From: CAZPHU01 sp964586285
GTDB lineage: Bacteria > Fibrobacterota > Chitinivibrionia > Chitinivibrionales > CAYFVL01
Assembly: GCA_964586285.1 (NCBI GenBank)
Contig: CAZPHU010000067.1
Coordinates: 1-20,765, forward strand
Direction: 5' to 3'
Length of the DNA: 20,765 nucleotides
The position numbers and the translations under genes were made by a program. The notes under the pieces are model-generated. The model was not told where the DNA came from and made no database searches. It was given only the letters and a program-made list of their open reading frames with translations. This document shows, in pieces, positions 1-7,859 of this stretch. Numbering within the stretch: position 1 is the stretch's first letter; every line of letters starts with the position of its first letter.

Positions 1-193
1 TCCATTTATTTTATTTCTTCTAATTTTTTCTGCGGCGGCTCTTCTTTCCTAATGGACCAATTTATCGCATGCAACTCCTTCTATCCCGTAATTACTACGT
101 CTTACACAAATATAGCATGGTACACGTACAAAAAGTTCGACATCCGCCCCTTTGATTTGAGAGGCGAATGAATCAGGGGGCAAAATCAAACGA
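1..193. other. AT-rich left edge, no recognised gene
   Basis: This stretch is clearly more AT-rich than the rest of the window. Short open frames exist: plus strand 1-171 from the window edge, and two minus-strand frames ending near 10 and 79. None has a convincing start, ribosome-binding site or recognisable motif. It may belong to the decayed region that includes the TIGR02147-like remnant to its right, or be the 3' flank of a gene outside the window. Confidence 0.4.
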
Positions 194-471
194 TTAAGGC
201 TCGTCTATAATAATAAAACATGCAGCGGGAGAAGCGAAAGGGAAAAGTTGCTCATTGCCCCGGATTACTCATTGATGAGTGATCGAATCGCGGTAAAACC
301 CCGATACTGCTTCTTTTGCCTGAGCCGAGGTGACCGACGGGTATAAGGAGGATGCCGGCATATCCTAATCTCGCGAAATGAAATCACGTCCAGGGCAGAT
401 CTGATTGCGGAATAGTACCATTTTTCATAAAATCGGTGGCGGTCGGAATCCACTTTTGTGCAACTCTTTCT
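194..471 (-). pseudogene. Remnant of a TIGR02147-family gene (frameshifted, truncated)
   Basis: No intact gene is present, but pieces of one can be read on the minus strand. One frame (471 down to about 370) gives a stretch containing FYEKWYYSAIRSALDVISF. This resembles the conserved core of TIGR02147 proteins, whose pattern from memory is an aromatic-rich KWYYSAIR segment. A second frame then continues (about 360 to 269) with YPSVTSAQAKEAVSGFYRD, resembling the following 'P-x-I/V-T/S-x-x-Q-A-K-x-A' helix. After a stop, the same frame reads NEQLFPFASPAACF and ends at 194-196. That is reminiscent of the QLFP tail of the family. So at least one frameshift, in-frame stops and a large internal deletion are needed; intact members are about 270-300 residues. 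The family is of unknown function and multi-copy in Fibrobacter. The assignment rests on remembered motif similarity, not on a search. Confidence 0.5.
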
Positions 472-507
472 TCACAACCGCGCCAGTTCATAATCAAAAC
501 ACCTACT

Positions 508-1143
508 TTACCCCACTTTTACTCCCTTCTTTTCCAGATAATGCCTGAGCTGATCATCCTGGGACGGGTTTACCGATCGGCTTAGATCCCACAGGATCGT
601 CGTATCGAATTTATCATCCGCGGCATCTTCACATGTCCATTTCACGCACACATCCCTGGCAAGTCCGCACACAAATACCTGCTTCACTCCCCTGTCCCGC
701 AGGTATCCCGCCAGACCGGTTCTGGGACGAGACCCGTCGGGAGCCCAGTTGTTGCGAAAGGCACTGTACGAGTCGATTTGCGGGTCTGCTCCCTTACGAA
801 TGAAAACATCTACCGTATCCAGAGGCAATCCTTCATAAATTCGCGTGTTTGGAGCGTTTTGCACGCAGTGATCCGGCCACAAAATCTGTTCGTGCCCGTA
901 GAGTTGAATCGATTCCAGGTTTTTTTTGTTATGCCGACTCGCGAAAGAGATATGATTTGCGGGATGCCAGTCCTGTGTGGCAACAATCGTCCCGAAAAGA
1001 TCCTTTCCCATGATGGAGCCGATAGGATCGATTATCGCATCCCCGTCATCGACCCCCAGAGCACCGCCGGGAAGAAAATCGTACTGCATATCTATGACCA
1101 GCAGAGCGGCACTCTGTTTTTCTACACCAGATAGATCAACCAT
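508..1143 (-). CDS. pncA: Nicotinamidase (isochorismatase-like cysteine hydrolase)
   Basis: Hydrolyses nicotinamide to nicotinate and ammonia for NAD+ salvage in the cytoplasm. At 211 residues it has the family's usual length. The catalytic triad is visible: Asp18 (in VIDMQYDF), Lys117 (IRKGAD) and Cys166 (CGLARDVCVKW). The metal ligands Asp58 and His60 (TQDWHPANH) and His71 (FASRH) match the E. coli PncA pattern. The ATG is preceded by a good purine-rich ribosome-binding site (AGGAAGGGG about 5 bases upstream). The gene stands alone, 193 bases downstream of sbcC on the same strand. Other isochorismatase-fold hydrolases are possible in principle, but the QDWHPANHxSF signature and the GLARDVCV nucleophile loop are those of true nicotinamidases. 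Confidence 0.95.
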   Translation of the reverse strand: MVDLSGVEKQSAALLVIDMQYDFLPGGALGVDDGDAIIDPIGSIMGKDLFGTIVATQDWHPANHISFASRHNKKNLESIQLYGHEQILWPDHCVQNAPNTRIYEGLPLDTVDVFIRKGADPQIDSYSAFRNNWAPDGSRPRTGLAGYLRDRGVKQVFVCGLARDVCVKWTCEDAADDKFDTTILWDLSRSVNPSQDDQLRHYLEKKGVKVG

Positions 1144-1253
1144 GTTATCCCCTTCCTCTTTTGATCTGAATCTTTAGACATATGTCGGCCGAATATGCTG
1201 CATTTTCCGCGATTCAAATTACCCGCAATTAGCACGCCGGGAAAATCCTCCAG

Positions 1254-1273
1254 ACCAGGCAGCCAAGCCTGGT
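1254..1273 (-). terminator. Stem-loop downstream of sbcC
   Basis: A perfect 7-bp inverted repeat (ACCAGGC / GCCTGGT) with a 6-base loop lies about 64 bases past the sbcC stop codon. It is a plausible end to the sbcDC transcript. There is no run of T after the stem on the minus strand, so it is not a classic intrinsic terminator. It could instead be an mRNA 3' protective hairpin or chance. Confidence 0.35.
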
Positions 1274-1336
1274 GTTTGTAATATTGGGCCTGAAGGTTCG
1301 CGCAACACGAGGTAGAAGTCAAAGAGGCAGCGTTTT

Positions 1337-4195
1337 TCACAACGTAATTGTCTTCTGGGCCATCTCCCTGAACACATCGTCGTGAGTGACAATTATGGCC
1401 TGATCCAAATCTTTCAACATGCTTCGAAGCGACTCGGCAAGCGCGGTCTTTCTTTCCGAATCCAGATTGATGGTCGGCTCATCGAACAGGGCGATATTGG
1501 CGCTTGTCAGAAGACCCGCCATGGCCGAGCGGACTGCCAAGGCGACCGCCACCTGCTCCCCGCCCGAAAGAATCTCAAAAGACCGGGCCTCCTCCGTTTT
1601 ATGCTTGTGTAAATAGACCGCATAGGCATTCTTCTCGTCATTTACCCATCGCACACTTTCGGGCCTCCCAGTTATGCTGCGAAAGTGCTCCGTCGCGAGC
1701 ACCTCTACGCGGTTTATCAGCCGGGATGCGATATACTTTCCCATACCGCTGAGATTTGAACGAAACTGTTGTGATACCCAAAGCTTGCGTTCAAGTATCG
1801 CGGCTTCACCATCAAGCTCCTTAAGTTCTTTCTCGATCGCAAGCGCATCTTGCAGGTCCCTGCGGGCAAGCGCCAGCGCGGTTGCGGCATCGGACAGCTG
1901 CTGCTGTAAAGAGACATTTTCCCGGTTTTTGTCATCTATTCTTTTTTTCAGAGCCGTATACTCTGATTCATCCCAACGAGACATATGCTGCAGATAAATC
2001 GCCCGAAGCTCCTCTTCCTCTTTTGTAAGACGTTTGATTTCAGCCTCTATATGTTTGACATACGCAAGAGCCTGTTCCAGCTCACTCGCCTTTTGTCCAA
2101 AAGCCACGTATGTATCGTAGTCGTGTTTAAAAGCAGCAGCCTCGGTCTGATACTTCTTTCGCTCCTCCCGTAAAAGCGGCAGCCGCTTGAGTACATCCTG
2201 ATCCCGCTCGATCAGCGCCTCTTTGGACTGAATATTTTCGGTTACTGCCAGCAATTGTCTTTCGGTCTCCTTTACCAGCCGCTCAAACCGCTCAAGCTTA
2301 TCAGAGATCTTATCGCGCTGAGTCCTGAGTTTGCGCAGTTCTTTCTCATCATTGTCAACCATAGCTTTGCATTGTACGAATTGGGCCCTGAGGTCCGATA
2401 CATTTTCACCCAGCACCGAAATCACCAGCTCGATATCGTCGGTTTCTTTGTACTCTTTTTTAATTTCTTCGGGAAGAGCCAAAATATGCTTATCAATCGC
2501 GCTCTTAAGTATCTCGATATCCTTTTGCGCGATACACTTGTCTTTAAGCATTACTTCTTTGAGCTGATGCTTTTTCTTCTCTTCCTCCAGCTGGTGCATA
2601 AGGCGTCCAAGAAGCGTCTCATTGGCCGATATTCTCCCGTCCAGATCGGCATAGCGGATCAGTTGAGAGTCTATTTGGGCAAGTTCCCGGCGCAGCAGGT
2701 CATCCTTTTGTACGAAATAGTCCTCTACACTATTCTTATGAGATACATTGGAGCAGGGCTCGTGAAGGATCGGGCACATCTTTTGGCCAAGCGTCTGTTT
2801 GGCTTTGATGTTATCCTTTATTCGGCTTTCAAGCAACGTCTTATTTTGTTGCAGCTTCAGGCGCGATTTGGATTCCTCTTCATATTCGTCTTTTTTTTCC
2901 TTAACCCGCGCGAGCTTCTCTTCAATTGCAGAAATCGATTCGGGCGATGTCGCGCACTGCTCTATTCGCTCACTCAACTGCTTAAGGCCCGAAAGTTGTT
3001 CTTCCCAAGAGTGCACGAGTCGTTTGATCTCATCAAACTGCTCTCTGGCCTTGACTCCCAGTGCTTTGACATCATCCTGCTTTCGGATATTTTTCTCTTT
3101 TTCTTCTTGTGAAGTCTCTATGAGACAAGCAGTTTCTTTTTGCTCCAGACGAGCCTGCTCCATTCCACTTCTGACATGCTCTATGCGCTCCACAAGGCCG
3201 CTTTTCTCTGAAACCAGGGCATTGCGCTCATCACGGCAGACGTTTACTTTCTTTTCCAGAACCTCCAGGTCCTCAATCCTTTTACCGATTTCCCCAAGCT
3301 TCTCATCAAGCTCGCAGTATCTTTTATGCCCCCGGGCGTGTTTCCCCATCTTTTGTTGAGCGTCTTCGCATTCGACAACCTGTGTTTTTGCTTTTTGCCC
3401 CTCTTCCACGCGGGTAGCAAGAAGCTCCCTCTTATGCTTCAGCGTTGCCTCGGTTGACTGCGCGGAGGCGCGTACCTGTTCGAAATTGCTCAGCTTGAGT
3501 TGGCATTCGGTCAACTCTTTACCGACCAGATCCATTTTATCCTGAAAACGCTTTACCGCCTCAGCCTGTTCTCCGGTCTGGATCTTCAACAGAGCCACAT
3601 CCCGACGCTTTGACTCCAGCCGCTGTTTCGCATCGACGATCGTATCCAACTTATGACGGTAGCCGTCGGTTGCCTCCTTGGCGTAGCCGTCAAACATCTC
3701 ACGATAAATTGCGGTGTCAAATATCTGATTGAACAGCTCTTCGCGCCTGGAGGGAGTCTCGGTGAATATGGCAACGAACTTGTTCTGATAGGCGGTAATG
3801 ACATTTTGAAAAAGATTCTTCTCGTTAAGTTCAAGCCCGGTAAGTTGCCTTACTTTGGATAGGACCGCCTCTTTGCCCTCCACACGGGCCGCATCATCTC
3901 CTTCGCACCGGAGTTTGCTGATATTTGTGGCACCGATTCTCTTTTCGACAACATACTCCAGTCCGTCATTGGCCTCGAAAGCGACCTCTATGATCGCGGT
4001 CTTCGCGCCCTGACGAACGGCATCCGTGCGGCTTGAACGTGCGTCGGCGTCAAAAAGCGCGACCCCCACCGCTTCGATAATCGAGGATTTGCCGGCCCCA
4101 TTTGGACCCAGAATCAGATTGATCCCCTTATCAAACACGACCTCGGTCGCTACATGGCTTCTGTAGTTTTTCAACACCACTCTATTTATCCGCAT
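1337..4195 (-). CDS. sbcC: SbcC/Rad50-type SMC-like ATPase, nuclease subunit C
   Basis: ATPase and coiled-coil subunit of the SbcCD (Mre11-Rad50) nuclease, which opens and trims hairpins, protein-blocked ends and other double-strand breaks. The protein has 952 residues. The N-terminal lobe holds Walker A (GPNGAGKSS, residues 30-38). Two long charged coiled coils follow (about 180-465 and 490-800). The C-terminal lobe holds the signature LSGGEQ (876-881), Walker B ALFDEP (902-907) and the H-loop His938 (VTHDD). The apex between the coils reads CPILHEPC (Cys474, Cys481), so the usual CxxC zinc hook is replaced by a C-x6-C arrangement. The start overlaps the end of sbcD by 14 bases, which implies translational coupling. 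It is somewhat shorter than E. coli SbcC (about 1,050 residues), mostly in the coils. Confidence 0.95.
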   Translation of the reverse strand: MRINRVVLKNYRSHVATEVVFDKGINLILGPNGAGKSSIIEAVGVALFDADARSSRTDAVRQGAKTAIIEVAFEANDGLEYVVEKRIGATNISKLRCEGDDAARVEGKEAVLSKVRQLTGLELNEKNLFQNVITAYQNKFVAIFTETPSRREELFNQIFDTAIYREMFDGYAKEATDGYRHKLDTIVDAKQRLESKRRDVALLKIQTGEQAEAVKRFQDKMDLVGKELTECQLKLSNFEQVRASAQSTEATLKHKRELLATRVEEGQKAKTQVVECEDAQQKMGKHARGHKRYCELDEKLGEIGKRIEDLEVLEKKVNVCRDERNALVSEKSGLVERIEHVRSGMEQARLEQKETACLIETSQEEKEKNIRKQDDVKALGVKAREQFDEIKRLVHSWEEQLSGLKQLSERIEQCATSPESISAIEEKLARVKEKKDEYEEESKSRLKLQQNKTLLESRIKDNIKAKQTLGQKMCPILHEPCSNVSHKNSVEDYFVQKDDLLRRELAQIDSQLIRYADLDGRISANETLLGRLMHQLEEEKKKHQLKEVMLKDKCIAQKDIEILKSAIDKHILALPEEIKKEYKETDDIELVISVLGENVSDLRAQFVQCKAMVDNDEKELRKLRTQRDKISDKLERFERLVKETERQLLAVTENIQSKEALIERDQDVLKRLPLLREERKKYQTEAAAFKHDYDTYVAFGQKASELEQALAYVKHIEAEIKRLTKEEEELRAIYLQHMSRWDESEYTALKKRIDDKNRENVSLQQQLSDAATALALARRDLQDALAIEKELKELDGEAAILERKLWVSQQFRSNLSGMGKYIASRLINRVEVLATEHFRSITGRPESVRWVNDEKNAYAVYLHKHKTEEARSFEILSGGEQVAVALAVRSAMAGLLTSANIALFDEPTINLDSERKTALAESLRSMLKDLDQAIIVTHDDVFREMAQKTITL

Positions 4196-5390
4196 CTTTT
4201 TCCTCTTTGTCGGAGATGATCGTTTGAATCAACTGATCGTACTGCTCCAGAAAAAGCTCCTGATTTTTTTCGCGCTGGTAACTTTTCAGCTTTTGCATGA
4301 TTGGAGCTATATCGGATGCGTGTCTGCCGAAAAACTCCCATTTGCCTATCACCTCTTCTTCAATCTCATCTATGGCGGCCATGCTGCCGTGAACTCTTTC
4401 TCCCTGCTCCTCCCCCGGATACCTTATTCGTATCTGAGATTTCAGTGCGCCTTTTTCGGTCAGATACTCCTCAAGCGAAGATATGTCCAGGTAGCAAGCG
4501 GAGTGCATCACGCACTCTCCAAGCACGATATCCTCACGATCGCGGATTTTCAGAGTGTCAATAACTTCCCGCACCTGCTTTAACGCTTCATGCTCGACAG
4601 AGGCTGTGATGTGGACTGTAAAGGTAAGCGGTGTACGCGGATTGGATGAATGAAAAGAGTGGCTGCGCGTTTGGGTGTCAAATATCACGCATCCCTTCCT
4701 GCCCCTCTCTCCAAGATCCCAATACTCGCTTGAGCCGGGAATAAAGAAAAAGGGCTTCTTTTCGGGATAGGTTCTGTGGGAATGGAAATGTCCGCCGGCG
4801 ATGTAAAGAACGCGATCCTTAAACAGATCAAGTACCTCATAATCGACGGTGCCCGGAAGGATATCGCCGCTTGCCGGTGCGGTGTGCACCAAAACAACAC
4901 AGTCCCGCGTTTGCGACTGCAGGTGAGCCGCAAGTTCGGTTAATGTCTCGTTGACCATCGCGCCGGGATAACCCAGACCGTAAAATGCGATATCTCCCAG
5001 AACATAGGGTGTAAAGGTATATCCTTTCTCGGCCACAGCATAGCCCGGTCTTACAATGAGCCCTCTGTTTTCCAGGAAAGTCAGCCAGGAATCCTGCTCC
5101 TGCCCCAAAGTTACGTTATCGTGGTTACCTTCCACTACGATAACCGGAATTTTACTGTCTTTAAGTCTTTGCAGAAGGTCTACACTTCGTTCAAGCACCT
5201 CCGGCCCAAGCTCCCGTCTGTCAAACAGATCGCCGCTGATCAAGAATGCATCCACCTCATTTTCGAGGGCACAGTCGATTATCCTTCCAAACGCATCGAA
5301 ATAATCATCGAAGCGCTTACGTGAGTAATCGCCGACTTTGCCCACAGGTCTTCTGCCAAGGTGAATATCCGAACAGTGAAGAAATTTCAT
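4182..5390 (-). CDS. sbcD: SbcD/Mre11-type exonuclease, nuclease subunit D
   Basis: Metallophosphoesterase nuclease subunit that pairs with SbcC. All phosphoesterase motifs are visible: Asp8 and His10 (CSDIHLG), Asp54 (ISGDLFD), Asn89-His90 (VEGNHDN), His169 (VLVHTAP), and His201 and His203 (GGHFHSH). These form the two-metal (Mn2+) active site. The C-terminal part, from about residue 260, is the capping and SbcC-binding region. It ends in a charged helix rich in Lys and Glu. At 402 residues it has the family's normal length. It is the first gene of a two-gene sbcD-sbcC operon. A GGGAG element about 10 bases upstream of the ATG may be its ribosome-binding site, with a long spacer. Confidence 0.95.
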   Translation of the reverse strand: MKFLHCSDIHLGRRPVGKVGDYSRKRFDDYFDAFGRIIDCALENEVDAFLISGDLFDRRELGPEVLERSVDLLQRLKDSKIPVIVVEGNHDNVTLGQEQDSWLTFLENRGLIVRPGYAVAEKGYTFTPYVLGDIAFYGLGYPGAMVNETLTELAAHLQSQTRDCVVLVHTAPASGDILPGTVDYEVLDLFKDRVLYIAGGHFHSHRTYPEKKPFFFIPGSSEYWDLGERGRKGCVIFDTQTRSHSFHSSNPRTPLTFTVHITASVEHEALKQVREVIDTLKIRDREDIVLGECVMHSACYLDISSLEEYLTEKGALKSQIRIRYPGEEQGERVHGSMAAIDEIEEEVIGKWEFFGRHASDIAPIMQKLKSYQREKNQELFLEQYDQLIQTIISDKEEKDADK

Positions 5391-5513
5391 ATGGTTAAGA
5401 TCTCCCGGTTTCCAGTGAGATTGTGAAATCCTGGCAATGATAAGCCTTTTTTCAAAGCATCACCGTCTTTTCCTGTTAGCTTGTCCTTTGCCTTGGTTCT
5501 TATCCATGCGGCT

Positions 5514-5990
5514 TTAAAAAATCGCATCTATCGCCAGATGCGTCCCGTATCCCACAACGGCCGCCCCGTACCAGAGCGCTCCGTTGGACCACGGCTGGTT
5601 AAACGCAAACACAGGAACCAAAAGCAGCGGCAGCGGCATAAGAAAGCAGCTTATTTTACTGTGAGTCCATCCCCGATGTTTTCCCAGAATGGGAACCATG
5701 GCCGCAAGTCCCAGAATAGAGGCCGCCACATAGAATTTAGCGACGATCAGAAATATGTCCACCAGCACCAGTGCCCCGTATATCAGCTCATGAATCAGAC
5801 TGTTGGTGTCGATGTCCGGAAAAAGTGCGCAGAAAACCGTCAACGCACACACCCCAACAGCCGTCGGTTTATGCGTGATAAACATCATCACCACTTCAAG
5901 CTCCGCTACGTAGGCCACCCCCAAAAGAATCGCGTATACGAATATCGCAGAGAATACCCCCCCAACGGTATGTACCTTAAAGCCCGCCAT
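5514..5990 (-). CDS. YdjM/DUF457-like membrane-bound metal-dependent hydrolase
   Basis: A 158-residue integral membrane protein with about four hydrophobic helices. Three polar motifs embedded in or beside the helices are typical of the YdjM (DUF457) family: FPDID (residues 57-61), KHRGWTHS (104-111) and GYGTHLAIDAIF (147-158). Their Asp and His residues are the presumed metal ligands. The family is called 'metal-dependent hydrolase' by motif only; the substrate is unknown, and in E. coli YdjM is a LexA (SOS) target. It follows the 81-residue membrane protein after 20 bases and probably shares its transcript. It lies 123 bases upstream of sbcD on the same strand. Proximity to sbcCD hints at, but does not prove, a shared DNA-damage context. 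No LexA-like box was spotted. Confidence 0.8.
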   Translation of the reverse strand: MAGFKVHTVGGVFSAIFVYAILLGVAYVAELEVVMMFITHKPTAVGVCALTVFCALFPDIDTNSLIHELIYGALVLVDIFLIVAKFYVAASILGLAAMVPILGKHRGWTHSKISCFLMPLPLLLVPVFAFNQPWSNGALWYGAAVVGYGTHLAIDAIF

Positions 5991-6010
5991 AACCAGATCC
6001 CGCCAACAGA

Positions 6011-6256
6011 TTACCTCTCATGTACCTTCCGGTCAATCCTTTTTTTAACATCCATATGCAGCTTCTCGCGCAAATCATCCACCATCTCTGCATCGATAAT
6101 GCCCCATTTTATCAGCCCGAACATGACGGCACATATCGTGATAAGGAAAAAAGCGGTATATTTAAGGGTCATGCGAAGGATAATAACAACAATCACCGCA
6201 ATGGTTGCAACACCAACCGCCGCCAGAAAAGGCAATGAAAACACAAAATCAATCAT
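6011..6256 (-). CDS. Small two-helix membrane protein, unknown function
   Basis: An 81-residue protein with two predicted membrane helices (about 4-28 and 33-52) joined by a short basic turn (LRMTLK). A charged, probably cytoplasmic helix of about 29 residues follows (EMVDDLREKLHMDVKKRIDRKVHER). I do not recognise the family. Support for a real gene is threefold: clear helix-loop-helix-tail architecture, close spacing (20 bases) to the YdjM-like gene in the same direction, and the absence of a better reading on the other strand. The pair may be a two-gene operon starting from the 262-base divergent region on the right. Confidence 0.6.
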   Translation of the reverse strand: MIDFVFSLPFLAAVGVATIAVIVVIILRMTLKYTAFFLITICAVMFGLIKWGIIDAEMVDDLREKLHMDVKKRIDRKVHER

Positions 6257-6518
6257 AAATCGGAGCCGAATGCTAATTCCATCGATGAGTAAGGGAGAGC
6301 ATGACAGTAGAAATATCGGTCATGACAAAAGTCATATACAAGGGCAAGTGTCAAAGTTTTGCCAAACGACAATATTTTGTGGATAAACACCTGCCCCTCA
6401 AAGCCGGAGAAACAAGGATCAAAGATCAGGGAATCCGGAAATCAAAACAGATGAACCGATAGTTTGACAAGAAACGTGCTTTTGTCGCACATAGATTCTA
6501 AGAAAAGAGCAACTGGTT
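6257..6518. promoter_or_regulatory. Divergent intergenic region with repeated ATGAC motifs
   Basis: This region separates the minus-strand membrane-protein pair from the plus-strand radical SAM gene, so it should hold two promoters. ATGACA occurs at 6301-6306 and again at 6322-6327, 21 bases apart (about two helical turns). The second copy starts a 5-bp inverted repeat with a 4-base loop (ATGAC-AAAA-GTCAT, 6322-6335). On the radical SAM side, TTGACA at 6464-6469 is a perfect -35 hexamer. No good -10 sits at the normal spacing, so the promoter call is tentative. Confidence 0.35.
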
Positions 6519-7859
6519 ATGCGAGTACTGGTAATAAATCCCTGGGTAACCGATTTCAAACTTTATGATGAATGGATGCATCCGATCGGACTTTACGCCC
6601 TGATCTCTTTTCTGGTTCACAACGACCGGCAGGTGGATTATATCAACTGCCTTCGGCGCGATCCCCTGTCCAAAAGCAAAAGATACAGTACCGGGGATTT
6701 TCCTTTTGTGCAGATTCCCGCCCCGCCGGCACTGAGCTGTATTCCCAGGCGGTATAAGCGCTACGGCATTACGGATGAAGATTTTTCGAATCAGCTTCGC
6801 CGCACCGCCCAACCGGAGCTGATTTTTATCGGATCGGGTATGACCTACTGGATCGAGGGCGTGGGGATGACCGCAAAGAAAGTTCGAAAGCATTTTCCCC
6901 AAACCCCCATTCTTGTCGGGGGCATAGCCGCAACGCTGGCTCCGGAAATGGTAAGCCGTGCCTTAGCGGATATCGATAGATTATTCGTCCTTTCGGGGCC
7001 ACTGCCTCATGCTCTTCTGAATAGCCCTCTTTTCGGCGCCGTAAAAAATGAGCCGTGGAGATTTTCGCTTACCGACCTCAAGGGTATTGTGTCGGCGCCT
7101 TTCCATGCTCCGGTTCTGGCCACTCTGGGCTGTCCGCTTCGGTGCAGCTACTGCGCAAGCAGTCGCCTCCAGCCAATGTTCATAATCCGGGAAACCGACA
7201 CCGTGTTCGATGAGATGAAGTTTTTTGCCTCAGAGTTCAGGGTGCGGGACTTTTCCTTTTACGATGATGCTCTTTTGTTTCGGGCCGACAGGACTTTGCT
7301 GCCTCTTGCAGATAAAATAGAGGAATCCGGTTTCCAATCGCGATTGCATACCCCAAACGGTCTTCATCTGAGGTATATAACAGAGCCGGTTGCTCAGGCC
7401 CTGGCTCGATGCGGATTCAAGACTCTGCGCTTCGGCTACGAGAGCGGAAGCGAGAGGTTTCTCACCGATACCAACGGTAAAGCCCTAAAAACCACGGTTG
7501 CCCGGAAGGTAAAATTGCTGTTTAAGTATGGCTTTAGCAGACAGGATATCGGTATCTACGTGATGGCGGGTCTTCCCGGCCAGAAGCATACGGAGGTAAT
7601 TGCCGAGATGGAGTTCGTTGGATCTCTGGGGGTTAAAGCAAAGCCGGTGTTTTTATCGCCGGTTCCCTCCACAAGCCTGTTTGACAAATATAAGGAGATA
7701 TTTCCCCGGATTACCCGCGAACCGGTTTTGCATAATGACCTCTACTTTATCACACTCATTGAGGGTTGGAGCTGGGAGAAGGCCGAGGAGGTCCGTGCCG
7801 CCGCGAGGCAAATCAACGGTGGCGGCTCTCCCCTACCATCTTTGCCCGGGCCCTGGTAA
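6519..7859 (+). CDS. Radical SAM protein of the B12-binding-domain type
   Basis: A 446-residue radical SAM enzyme of unknown substrate. The N-terminal half (1-165) has the Rossmann-like layout of B12-binding radical SAM proteins: VLVINP at the start, HPIGLYALISFL (21-32), and ILVGGIAATLAPE (131-143). It lacks the DxHxxG cobalamin-ligand motif, so base-off B12 binding is unlikely. The radical SAM core follows, with the [4Fe-4S] cysteines Cys205, Cys209 and Cys212 (GCPLRCSYC). Further core motifs are FYDDALLF (247-254), GYESGSERF (306-314) and GLPGQ (351-355). A weak AAGAG element precedes the ATG. The last 47 bases overlap the DUF4416 gene on the opposite strand. It could be a methylthiotransferase-like or methyltransferase-like enzyme, but nothing visible fixes the reaction. 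Confidence 0.85.
   Translation: MRVLVINPWVTDFKLYDEWMHPIGLYALISFLVHNDRQVDYINCLRRDPLSKSKRYSTGDFPFVQIPAPPALSCIPRRYKRYGITDEDFSNQLRRTAQPELIFIGSGMTYWIEGVGMTAKKVRKHFPQTPILVGGIAATLAPEMVSRALADIDRLFVLSGPLPHALLNSPLFGAVKNEPWRFSLTDLKGIVSAPFHAPVLATLGCPLRCSYCASSRLQPMFIIRETDTVFDEMKFFASEFRVRDFSFYDDALLFRADRTLLPLADKIEESGFQSRLHTPNGLHLRYITEPVAQALARCGFKTLRFGYESGSERFLTDTNGKALKTTVARKVKLLFKYGFSRQDIGIYVMAGLPGQKHTEVIAEMEFVGSLGVKAKPVFLSPVPSTSLFDKYKEIFPRITREPVLHNDLYFITLIEGWSWEKAEEVRAAARQINGGGSPLPSLPGPW

Noticed and set aside
1..171. Plus-strand frame open from the window edge to a TGA at 169-171
   Set aside because: Composition is unlike a normal protein and no motif is seen; AT-rich decayed DNA is more likely.
1122..1340. 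72-codon minus-strand frame whose GTG overlaps the sbcC stop (GTGA)
   Set aside because: The overlap looks like coupling, but the product has no recognisable features and runs into the pncA start and its ribosome-binding site; the gap also holds a hairpin. More likely a chance frame.
2255..3112. 285-codon plus-strand frame
   Set aside because: Antisense shadow of the sbcC coiled-coil region, rich in Leu and Phe because of Glu/Lys-rich coding on the other strand.
5481..6386. 301-codon plus-strand frame
   Set aside because: Antisense to the YdjM-like and two-helix membrane genes; the product is His/Arg/Asn-rich with no domain, while the minus strand encodes clear motifs.
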